Below, piece after piece: positions 45,242-53,408 of a DNA stretch of 64,000 nt. The stretch spans positions 204,062-268,061 of the forward strand of contig JAISNV010000001.1 of assembly GCA_031276035.1 (NCBI GenBank). Reading direction: 5' to 3'. This DNA is from Bacteroidales bacterium. Lineage in GTDB: Bacteria > Bacteroidota > Bacteroidia > Bacteroidales > BM520. A model generated the notes under the pieces. The model ran no database searches. It was given only the letters and a program-made list of their open reading frames with translations, and was not told the DNA's origin. The position numbers were made by a program, and so were the translations under genes. The stretch's first letter is position 1. The number at the start of each line of letters is the position of its first letter.

Positions 45242-47233
45242 TTATTTTTTTATAAATTTGAAAGTATCAGTATCTATTCTCAAGAAATAAATACTGCTTG
45301 AAAGATCCTGAACATCAATAATATTTATTCCATTAGTAAGATCAACTTCTTTAAGTTGCTTTCCTAAAATATTATAGATATAAGCCTTTACAGAATTATT
45401 TCCTTCGTATGAAATATATAGTTTATCAGAAACAGGATTGGGATAAATTTTTATTTCCGAAGTAACCAAATCATCTATTCCCAGATAATTGAGAGTAGCT
45501 TCCAAAGAAATCTCTGTTTCTAAATTATCAGGATCATTGCTTATCAGTATAAAATTACCTTCATATGTTCCGTTTCCAACGTTATTGAAATCATACTTCA
45601 GTATTATTGTCTGAGAATCATCAGGTTGAACAGTACCGTTTAAAGGATATACCGTCAACATTTCATCAAAGGTAATATCCGTAACTTCAAAACTAAGTTC
45701 GGCATTGCCGGTATTAGTAATGATAATGTGATCTTCTACTATTTCCGGATTCTCCGAATAAACCGACGAGCTTACTTTATTCAAACTCAAAGCCGGTAAA
45801 GGATTAATTGAGCCGTTAACCAAAGTAAAATCGTGTGGGTCGGGAGCACCTATATAGGGATGACATTCTTTTCTTCCTGATTCATCAGCGGCAAAAACAT
45901 AATACTCTATTAATCCGTTCGGAAGGTCATTAATAGTAACTTCCCAAATATTATCGCCGGTGTAACTCATATTATATTTTTCATAATTTCCACCGTTGAT
46001 TCTTAGATATATAATTACAGAATCAGAATAAATAGTATAATCGCAATAAGAATATAGTTCGGTACTAAAAGTTAAACTTTCCGTATTTTCAATTTCGCCG
46101 AAATAAGGCATATGTTTAATATAAAGCATGCATCTATCGGCAATTTCGTGTGTGCGACAATGTAGGGCATCCGTGTCTATCCAGTCATTATAATTAATAC
46201 CGACAATTTCATATCCCGGCATTGCTTGCTGATATGTTTGAATTGCAGCATTATCATTTTCATTTCCTGTTAAGGCTACAAAAACTTTTTTATTTAGAAT
46301 AAGTGAATTAGTATAAGGAGTTGCCGTACCGTAATATCCTTGGGCTCCGGGAGTATAAACTCTGTAAACTTCCATAGGCATTCCCCATGGAGATGTTTGA
46401 GTTGCAAAATAATCGGCAGTAGCTTCAAACAAACTATATCTGCTGTCGGTTTCAGGAACCTGCCCGACCAAAACTTTATTAGGAGCAAGATATTTTCCCC
46501 AACAATCAACATGTTGAATATAATCCAGCAAAGGATCGTCAACAAAATGATATTGCTCAATACCCATATATTCCAAATAATGTTGTTGCAGTTGAGCTTC
46601 AGTATATCCGGGGTTTTCCGTTAATGTTAATTTAGTAGATGCGGCCTGACTCGTTCCGTCGTTCATAAAATTACCGCCGCAATGTTGGACAGTAGAAGCG
46701 TATCTATCCATAGACAAATAATTTGCCATCAGGGTATTAATATTGTTATCATTTGGTCTTGGTCTATTATATGTAAAATCATACATTGCAACTTCCTGAT
46801 TATCTATTGCCATAAACCAAGGGCCATAATCGCGGGTCCAATAACTGTCAGTATTTGCGATCAAAAACTCACAATTATCAGTATTAACTCCGTTTGAGTT
46901 ATACTGATTTAAAACGGTTGTTTTCTGGCTCTCACTTGCTACTAAAGTAATAACTTTACAGTCTTTTGCCATTTCCTTAATTAATGTTATCGGAATACCG
47001 AAAGGATAACGAACCAGAACCGCTTCTGCCGGTTCATATTCGGCAACCGGACGCAATTGACCTACCGGAGCATCTGTAGGAATAAGAGTCATGTCAACTG
47101 TTTCGTACAACTTTGCCTCTTCCGCGGATAGGTGATGGTAAAGCCTTATTCCATCTTTATTATAAATTGGCTGGGAAAACAAATTAATTGTATTTGCTAA
47201 AAGCAAAATAAGAAATAATATATTTTTATTCAT
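45242..47233 (-). CDS. Secreted peptidylarginine deiminase, PPAD-like, T9SS type A sorting domain
   Basis: The 663-residue protein has a signal peptide (1-21), the Porphyromonas-type PAD/agmatine deiminase domain (about 50-375), an Ig-like domain (about 380-465), an additional beta domain (about 478-585) and a sorting domain (590-663, KIYPNPVSDK). Residues matching P. gingivalis PPAD, with a constant offset of 5, are W132, D135 (YWTRDYGPW), R157 and R159 (YNRPRP), and H241/D243 (QHVDCWGKY). The nucleophile is C359 in ALHCRTHEI. The RPR pair binds the C-terminal carboxylate of the substrate in PPAD, so citrullination of C-terminal Arg in peptides is predicted, rather than agmatine hydrolysis. 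Co-transcribed with the ROK gene. Confidence 0.9.
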   Translation of the reverse strand: MNKNILFLILLLANTINLFSQPIYNKDGIRLYHHLSAEEAKLYETVDMTLIPTDAPVGQLRPVAEYEPAEAVLVRYPFGIPITLIKEMAKDCKVITLVASESQKTTVLNQYNSNGVNTDNCEFLIANTDSYWTRDYGPWFMAIDNQEVAMYDFTYNRPRPNDNNINTLMANYLSMDRYASTVQHCGGNFMNDGTSQAASTKLTLTENPGYTEAQLQQHYLEYMGIEQYHFVDDPLLDYIQHVDCWGKYLAPNKVLVGQVPETDSRYSLFEATADYFATQTSPWGMPMEVYRVYTPGAQGYYGTATPYTNSLILNKKVFVALTGNENDNAAIQTYQQAMPGYEIVGINYNDWIDTDALHCRTHEIADRCMLYIKHMPYFGEIENTESLTFSTELYSYCDYTIYSDSVIIYLRINGGNYEKYNMSYTGDNIWEVTINDLPNGLIEYYVFAADESGRKECHPYIGAPDPHDFTLVNGSINPLPALSLNKVSSSVYSENPEIVEDHIIITNTGNAELSFEVTDITFDEMLTVYPLNGTVQPDDSQTIILKYDFNNVGNGTYEGNFILISNDPDNLETEISLEATLNYLGIDDLVTSEIKIYPNPVSDKLYISYEGNNSVKAYIYNILGKQLKEVDLTNGINIIDVQDLSSSIYFLRIDTDTFKFIKK

Positions 47234-47259
47234 AATTTTAATATAAAAAATAACAAAAG

Positions 47260-47267
47260 CAAAGATA
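47260..47267 (-). promoter_or_regulatory. Candidate -7 element TATCTTTG for the deiminase gene
   Basis: A TAnnTTTG match lies 27 bp upstream of the start codon on the minus strand; no -33 TTTG was found. A palindrome, TCATCACCTGATGA (47331-47344), lies about 65 bp further upstream and could be an operator. Confidence 0.4.
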
Positions 47268-47360
47268 ATAATTAATTGAAAGTTATGAGTTGTAATTTGA
47301 GAGTTTTTTAAACTATAGATTCATCACCTGATGATATATTTCATTACACATTCTACCTGT

Positions 47361-48482
47361 TTATTTATTCAATATCATACTTAACTTTATCTTATTATCC
47401 ACAACAGATTCTTTCAAATCGTTTGTCATTCCTGAAATAATTGCCAAACTCAGCCCGTCGGAGTTCTCGGTTTGATTCAAGATTGTTTTGAGAGATTTAT
47501 CAGAAGAAAATGTAATAGTTACATCCGAGCTTGCTTCGGAATATTCTATAATGAGTTCTAATCCGCCGGTATTGTTAAATATTTTATTACGTTTTTCAAT
47601 ATCACCTTCCTTAAGACACAAGAGCATTATTTCCTCTACAATCAATTGTAAATTATTGATTTCTTGCGCTTGGAAAAAATGTTTTGCACAGAAACCGTCT
47701 ATTTTAGATTTTAAATCGTAAAAATCATAATCATTATTTTCTATGTGATAAACCAAACTTCTGATTCTGTGGATAAATGTTCTGGTTTTTTCGCGTTTCG
47801 GATTTTCGAATATCTCCTGCGGAGTTCCTTCTTCATAAATGATTCCTTCGTCCATATAAAATATCCGTGTAGAAACATCTCTGGCAAATTTCATTTCGTG
47901 AGTTACAATTGCCATTGTCATTCCTTCTTGCGCGAGAGTGCGGATAACGCTGAGAACTTCGCTTACCATTGTAGGATCAAGTGCGGAAGTCGGTTCGTCA
48001 AACAAAATAATTTCCGGATTCATAGAAAGGCATCTTGCAATTGCAACACGTTGTTGCTGACCGCCTGAAAGTTCATCGGGAAATGCATTCTCCTTAGCAG
48101 CTAACCCAACCATTTTTAACAATTCTCGAGCACGTTCTTCCGCCTTCTCTTTACTCATTTTCAAAAGTTTTATCGGACCTATGGTTAAATTTCCCAGAAC
48201 CGTCAGGTGTTCAAACAAATTGAAGCTTTGAAATACCATTCCCATTTTGCGTCTCAAAGCGTTGACATCGCTTTTCGGATCAAGAATATCTTGTTCATCA
48301 ATCCAGATTTTTCCGCCCGTAGGTTTTTCCAAAAGGTTTAAACATCTGAGAAAAGTACTCTTACCCGTTCCCGAAGGACCTATTATCGAAATTACCTCCC
48401 CGCGATTAATTTCGGTATTTACATCTTTAAGAACAGTAAGTTCGCCGCCGAATGTTTTTGATAAATGCTCTACTCGTATCAT
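47361..48482 (-). CDS. Amino-acid ABC transporter ATPase with degenerate HATPase-like C-terminal domain
   Basis: The 373-residue protein starts with a polar-amino-acid-type ABC ATPase (1-240): Walker A GPSGTGKS (35-42), signature LSGGQQQR (138-145), Walker B IILFDEP (158-164), switch H195. The usual subunit ends near residue 240. Here about 130 residues follow whose pattern resembles the GHKL/anti-sigma HATPase fold: [18 protein letters not shown] like an N-box helix, and [20 protein letters not shown] like the G2 region. The N-box Asn is Leu288 and no clear G1 box exists, so ATP binding by this part is doubtful. The permease/binding-protein gene is 193 bp upstream. Confidence 0.88.
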   Translation of the reverse strand: MIRVEHLSKTFGGELTVLKDVNTEINRGEVISIIGPSGTGKSTFLRCLNLLEKPTGGKIWIDEQDILDPKSDVNALRRKMGMVFQSFNLFEHLTVLGNLTIGPIKLLKMSKEKAEERARELLKMVGLAAKENAFPDELSGGQQQRVAIARCLSMNPEIILFDEPTSALDPTMVSEVLSVIRTLAQEGMTMAIVTHEMKFARDVSTRIFYMDEGIIYEEGTPQEIFENPKREKTRTFIHRIRSLVYHIENNDYDFYDLKSKIDGFCAKHFFQAQEINNLQLIVEEIMLLCLKEGDIEKRNKIFNNTGGLELIIEYSEASSDVTITFSSDKSLKTILNQTENSDGLSLAIISGMTNDLKESVVDNKIKLSMILNK

Positions 48483-48567
48483 TATCTGATGATTTAAGAT
48501 TTATTTTTTTTATTTTTAAAGTTTTTAATGTAAATTTGAAAAAAGCAAGAATTAATGTATTTCAAAT

Positions 48568-48675
48568 TCAATAATTATTTTTATCAGCTTCATCAATTTC
48601 ATTTTTAATTATCTCTACGTCAATTAAGAACTCTTCGGATAAATAATCTTTATATTCCTGAATGACGTAACTTTT
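48568..48675 (-). other. 35-codon in-frame extension after the permease stop codon
   Basis: After the TAA at 48676-48678 the same frame stays open for 35 codons before TGA at 48568-48570. The encoded peptide is acidic and helix-prone (for example EYKDYLSEEFLIDVEIIK). It has no start codon of its own. It could be a C-terminal tail lost by a point mutation, a readthrough product, or the remnant of another gene. Confidence 0.4.
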
Positions 48676-50931
48676 TTATTTATTGCGCTTAGGCGCTACT
48701 TTTATTTGAATCATATCAATTAATAATGTTAATAACCAAGCCAGAAGAAAATAAATAATTGAAATTACAATTAAAGGGAAGAATGCATCAAAAGTGCGGC
48801 TACGTATAATGTCACTGGCCTTAGTTAAATCCTGAACTGCAATATAACCAACAATTGACGTCATTTTCACAAGCCCGATAAATTCTCCTTTATAAACCGG
48901 AATTACTCTCTGAATTGCCTGCGGCATAATAATATTAAAGAAAGTTTTTACCCTACTGAAACCCATTGCTATTCCGGCTTCGGTTTGTCCTTTTTTAATG
49001 CTTTGAATTGAAGTTCTGAACATTTCCGAAACGTAAGCAGCGAAATTCATTGCAAAGGTAATTACCGCAACTGCAACTCCGCCGATATTCCAAGAAGCGA
49101 AAACAACGTAAAACATCAACATCAGCAATACAACCTGAGGAATTCCCCGAAGAATATCAATATAAACCAATGCAATAGTTTTAATAATTTTGTTCTTACT
49201 CATTCTCATCCAACAAATTAGAGCACCAAGTAAAGTGCCGAGAATTGCCGAAAGAATTGATATAATAAATGTTACTTTTAATCCTTCCCAAAGTAACAAA
49301 TATCTTTTTTCTTTAATTATATTGTTGTAAAAGCTATCCTTAACTTTGGCAAACCAATTTTTTGATTCTTTTTCATCGTTTTGAAAAGAAGCCAGATTCT
49401 TTTTCAAAACAATAATTCCTGAAGTAATATCGATGTAACTATTTGAGAAAGATATATTTTCTGCTCTTTCTTCGGTTTCCATTATTGCATTGGCGATAAC
49501 ATCTACCTTGCCTGTGATAATAGCCGAGAGCATTCCGCTGAAATTGTAATGAATAAACTCTGCTTTTTTGTTGATGTAAGCAGCATATCTCAACATTAAT
49601 TCGATATCAAATCCGGCATATTCTCCGTTTTTTATAAATGAAAACGGAACTGATTCGAAAGTTGTACCTATTCTTAATAAACCGTTTGTACCGGAATTTT
49701 CAATCACAGGCATTTCTGCCGTATCTCCGTTGTAAATCCAACGATTATACATTTCATCATAAACACCCGAATCTTTCAATTCTTTCAAAAAAACATTAAA
49801 TTCATCCCTTTCATTAGTGTTAGCTTTCCGGAAACCAATCACATAATAATCTTTTTTCACGTCCGAATTAAGATAAGCAAAATCGGGATGTTCCGCCATC
49901 AGATAATTCGCTTCTATATTATCCAGCAGAATTGCATCGCATTGACCTTGTTGGAGCAAGGCAACCAATTCGACGGAATGATCCATTCGGTATAATTTTG
50001 CATCTTTAAAACTTTCAGTGGCAAACATATCTTGAGAAGATCCGAGCAACACACCTATTCTTTTATCCTTTAAATCGTCAATATTTTGTAAATTAAGTCC
50101 GGATGATTGTTTGGGTAAATTCTTCTTAAGGGCCAGGGCAATAGCGTCGGAACCATAATAGCTGTCGGAAAAAGCCAGTTGTTTTTTTCTTTCCTCCGTG
50201 ATGGTAATCGCAGAACCGATGACATCAACTTTTTTTGATGTGGCCGCCGCAAGCAGCGAACCAAAAGGCATAATTGATATTTCCGGTTTTAAATTCTTGG
50301 AAGCCGCAAAACCTAAAAGAATTTCCACGTCAATTCCGGCATATTTAGTACCGTTCATGTAAGCGAAAGGGACATCCGTTCCTGTTACGCCTATCTTAAA
50401 TATACCGCTTTCACCGGTATTATTATAATCGGGAATAGTTATGGAGCCGTCGTCATCAGTCCATTTATTAATAATACTTTGAAGTTCTCCGGAAGTTATT
50501 AATTCATTCAGATAGATATTAAACTCATTTCTAAGTTTCACATTATTAAAGCCGAAGCCGTAATCTTCTCTGAAAATATTTCTTTCAAGCACACCAAGTT
50601 GCGGATCTTCTGCCAAATATAATTTAGCCGTATTTTCGTCCATAATTATCGCATCACACTGTCCGGTTCTGAGAGCTAATGCCAAATCAGGGCCATTATC
50701 AACACGTAAAATATAGGCATTCGGATAATTTTCGCTAATAAATTGATCGTGAGTAGATCCTAACAAAGCGCCGATACGTTTATCAGCAACATCTTGCATG
50801 CTTGTATAAATCTTTTCACCGCTTTTTGTTTCTTGTTCTTTTTTTGCCGGAGGATTACTTGTTAAATTAAAAGAGAATAGTAAAATCAGCATTCCAAATA
50901 ATAGGAAATACTTAGAGTATGATTTTATCAT
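48676..50931 (-). CDS. Fused amino-acid ABC transporter: permuted binding domains plus permease
   Basis: The 751-residue protein has a signal/anchor (about 7-25), then three SBP_bac_3-related segments. Residues 47-157 match only lobe 2 of the fold (aligning with 288-399). Residues 176-400 form a complete domain. Residues 417-512 match only lobe 1 (aligning with 176-271). The chain then enters a permease domain (about 540-745) with five or so helices and the EAA loop EAGIAMGFSRVKTF (651-664). It should import polar amino acids with the ATPase encoded downstream. Tandem SBP-permease fusions are known (GlnPQ type); the half-domain ends are odd. Ligand unknown. Confidence 0.87.
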   Translation of the reverse strand: MIKSYSKYFLLFGMLILLFSFNLTSNPPAKKEQETKSGEKIYTSMQDVADKRIGALLGSTHDQFISENYPNAYILRVDNGPDLALALRTGQCDAIIMDENTAKLYLAEDPQLGVLERNIFREDYGFGFNNVKLRNEFNIYLNELITSGELQSIINKWTDDDGSITIPDYNNTGESGIFKIGVTGTDVPFAYMNGTKYAGIDVEILLGFAASKNLKPEISIMPFGSLLAAATSKKVDVIGSAITITEERKKQLAFSDSYYGSDAIALALKKNLPKQSSGLNLQNIDDLKDKRIGVLLGSSQDMFATESFKDAKLYRMDHSVELVALLQQGQCDAILLDNIEANYLMAEHPDFAYLNSDVKKDYYVIGFRKANTNERDEFNVFLKELKDSGVYDEMYNRWIYNGDTAEMPVIENSGTNGLLRIGTTFESVPFSFIKNGEYAGFDIELMLRYAAYINKKAEFIHYNFSGMLSAIITGKVDVIANAIMETEERAENISFSNSYIDITSGIIVLKKNLASFQNDEKESKNWFAKVKDSFYNNIIKEKRYLLLWEGLKVTFIISILSAILGTLLGALICWMRMSKNKIIKTIALVYIDILRGIPQVVLLMLMFYVVFASWNIGGVAVAVITFAMNFAAYVSEMFRTSIQSIKKGQTEAGIAMGFSRVKTFFNIIMPQAIQRVIPVYKGEFIGLVKMTSIVGYIAVQDLTKASDIIRSRTFDAFFPLIVISIIYFLLAWLLTLLIDMIQIKVAPKRNK

Positions 50932-51062
50932 AATAAACTTTATATTACGTTGTTAAAAGTATTAATTTTTTTAATTCAATCGAAATAAAGCACAAAGGTA
51001 CGAAGAATTTAAAAATTAAGGATGAAAACTTTATGTTCTTAAATCCGTCTATTCAGGATTAA

Positions 51063-51659
51063 TCAAATCATCTTTCTAATCTCATCGGGAATCATTTTAT
51101 CAACATTTTCCCCTTCATCAATTTTTTCTCTAATCTGCGAAGATGAAATATCTATTAAGGGAGCGCTTCCGAAAAATTTCATTTCCGAAAGAATATATTT
51201 CGAATCATTATAATCGCGAGGATAAACATAAACTTGGTAATTATTTAAAATCTCCTGCCAGTCTTTCCAGAGTTTGAAGTCTTTCAGCAAGTCGCTACCG
51301 ATTATCAGAATAAATTCTTTATCAGGATATTCCTCAGATAATCTTTTGAGAGTATCTATTGTGTATGACGGTCTGGGCATTGAAAATTCAATATCACAAA
51401 CTTTAAATTCCGAATGTTTTTCCAAAGATTTATTTAAAAGCTCCAATCTCTTATCTTCAGAAATAAAATATTCTTGATTGCGATTTGAAGAATCATTGGT
51501 TGTAAAATGTTGTTTAAACGGACTTTGCGGCGATATCACAAACCAAACCTCATCAACATAATTATTCTTTATGAAATAATCTGCAATTGCAATATGTGCA
51601 TTGTGGAGCGGATTAAATGATCCGAAAAGCAATCCTATAGCTTCTTTTTCTTTGTACAT
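51063..51659 (-). CDS. nadD: Nicotinate-nucleotide adenylyltransferase
   Basis: The 198-residue protein has the nucleotidyltransferase fold: GLLFGSFNPLHNAHIAIADY (HxGH-type motif as HNAH) at the N-terminus and SSSQIREKI (ISSSxxR motif) near the end. It adenylylates nicotinate mononucleotide in NAD synthesis. It starts 2 bp past the gmk stop, in the conserved yicC-gmk-nadD order of Bacteroidetes. Confidence 0.95.
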   Translation of the reverse strand: MYKEKEAIGLLFGSFNPLHNAHIAIADYFIKNNYVDEVWFVISPQSPFKQHFTTNDSSNRNQEYFISEDKRLELLNKSLEKHSEFKVCDIEFSMPRPSYTIDTLKRLSEEYPDKEFILIIGSDLLKDFKLWKDWQEILNNYQVYVYPRDYNDSKYILSEMKFFGSAPLIDISSSQIREKIDEGENVDKMIPDEIRKMI

Positions 51660-51661
51660 TT

Positions 51662-52225
51662 TTATTTTGCAAGAAAATTAACAACCGCATCAACTGCTTC
51701 TTTTTTAGCTTGTTCGAGATTATCATTTATTATAATCTTATCAAAATCCTTGGCAAAACTCATTTCGTATTTTGCTTTTGCTATTCTTTCCTGTAAATCT
51801 TCTTCATCGTTGGCGCCTCTTTTCCTCAATCTTTTTTCCAACTCTTCAATGGACGGCGGCATTATAAAAATTGCCAAAGCATTTTCTTTATATTTCTTCT
51901 TAATATTCAGGCCGCCTTTTACATCCACATCAAAAATAATATTTTTACCTATGCCCCAGATTCTTTCCACTTCGGAAGATAAAGTTCCATAGTACGTACC
52001 TTCATAAACTTCCTCCCACTCAACAAAATCTTCGGTTTCAATTTTATTCCTGAACTCTTCGGTACTCAAAAAATAGTAATCCCGGGCATGGAATTCATTT
52101 GCCCTTGGCGCTCTGTTTGTTGCCGAAATAGAGAAAACAATTTCCGGCATTACCTCAAGTAAATGTTTAACTATTGTTGTCTTACCCGCACCCGATGGCG
52201 CTGAAAATATTAGCATCTTCGACAT
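51662..52225 (-). CDS. gmk: Guanylate kinase
   Basis: The 187-residue protein has the P-loop FSAPSGAGKTTIVKHL and the GMP-binding SATNRAPRANE and EVYEGTYYGTL motifs, of normal family length. It converts GMP to GDP. It lies between yicC and nadD and is very likely co-transcribed with nadD (2-bp gap). Confidence 0.96.
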   Translation of the reverse strand: MSKMLIFSAPSGAGKTTIVKHLLEVMPEIVFSISATNRAPRANEFHARDYYFLSTEEFRNKIETEDFVEWEEVYEGTYYGTLSSEVERIWGIGKNIIFDVDVKGGLNIKKKYKENALAIFIMPPSIEELEKRLRKRGANDEEDLQERIAKAKYEMSFAKDFDKIIINDNLEQAKKEAVDAVVNFLAK

Positions 52226-52325
52226 AAAGTTCTGCTTAAGATTCTGAGTTACATTACTTCACAGTTATAAATTTAGCAACGGCACTCTTATTATTTTATC
52301 AATATACATTTTCAATTTTCTCTTA

Positions 52326-53198
52326 TCAGAGTATATTTGAAAGCTGTTCTCTGATTTTCTCAAGTTCATCTTTCATTTTAACTACCAATTGCTGGATATT
52401 TACATCATTGGCTTTAGAACCGATCGTGTTTATTTCCCTGCCCAATTCTTGGGAAATAAATGATAGCTGCTTGCCTTTAGACTCGTCATCATTAAGTGTT
52501 TCTAAAAAATATACACAATGATTTTTCAAACGCACTTTTTCTTCAGTAATATCTAATTTTTCAAGATAATAAATCATTTCTTGTTCGAAACGATTTTTAT
52601 CGTAATTCACCTGCTGTAAATTATTTAGTTGATTAATAATACGTTCTCTAATGCTTTCGATTCTTTTATCTTCGAAGTGAGAAATCTCATTCAAATTATC
52701 TAAAATATTTTTAATTCTTAATTTAAAGTCCGACTCAAGTGATTTTCCTTCTTGCAGACGAAAAATATTAACTTCTTCTATACATTTTTTTACACATTCG
52801 AATAAAGAATTCCATTCTTCATTGGATATTTCGGTATTGGGAGATTCTACAACTTCAGGAAGTTTTACGAGAACCGGAACATACTCATCCATAGGCTTCA
52901 TTTTCAGAGCTTTTTCCAACTCTTTTATTTCTTCGAAATACTTCTTAGCCACTTCTTTATTGATGCTGTATCTTTTTTCACCTTCTTCCTGTTCACAAAA
53001 TATCAACAATTCAATCTTACCGCGAAGCAATTCATGTGCAATCAAATTCCGCAATTCAAACTCTTTTTCCCTATAAACTGCGGGAATTTTAATGTTAAGA
53101 TCTAATTGCTTGCTGTTCAGTGATTTTATTTCGACATTCACTTTCTTTTCTCCAAAAAAGAAATGACACTTGCCAAAACCCGTCATAGAGTATATCAT
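52326..53198 (-). CDS. yicC: YicC-family endoribonuclease
   Basis: The 290-residue protein starts with MIYSMTGFGK and has VEIKSLNSKQLDLNIKIP and the C-terminal QELGREINTIGSKANDVNIQ of the YicC/DUF1732 family. YicC proteins are ring-forming RNases that degrade small RNAs such as RyhB in E. coli. It is the usual neighbour of gmk, 100 bp upstream. Confidence 0.92.
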   Translation of the reverse strand: MIYSMTGFGKCHFFFGEKKVNVEIKSLNSKQLDLNIKIPAVYREKEFELRNLIAHELLRGKIELLIFCEQEEGEKRYSINKEVAKKYFEEIKELEKALKMKPMDEYVPVLVKLPEVVESPNTEISNEEWNSLFECVKKCIEEVNIFRLQEGKSLESDFKLRIKNILDNLNEISHFEDKRIESIRERIINQLNNLQQVNYDKNRFEQEMIYYLEKLDITEEKVRLKNHCVYFLETLNDDESKGKQLSFISQELGREINTIGSKANDVNIQQLVVKMKDELEKIREQLSNIL

Positions 53199-53408
53199 GG
53201 TAATTTTTTTTCAGCAAAGATAATGTTTTTAATGTGATAATTTTTGTTTCGGATTTTACATACAGGGATACGAAATCTTTTCAGGATTTATGTATTTTTT
53301 AACGTAAAATTTTATCAAGTAATAACATTTGTTTCCTTAATATTCTTGTCTTTTCAACCTAAACATTTTAGTGCTTTAGTTTTTATCGACTTTATATATT
53401 CCATTAAA

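Noticed and set aside
45242-47233. Agmatine deiminase annotation for the deiminase gene
   Set aside because: The family domain is shared, but the signal peptide, T9SS sorting domain and RPR motif fit secreted peptidylarginine deiminase better than a cytoplasmic agmatine enzyme.
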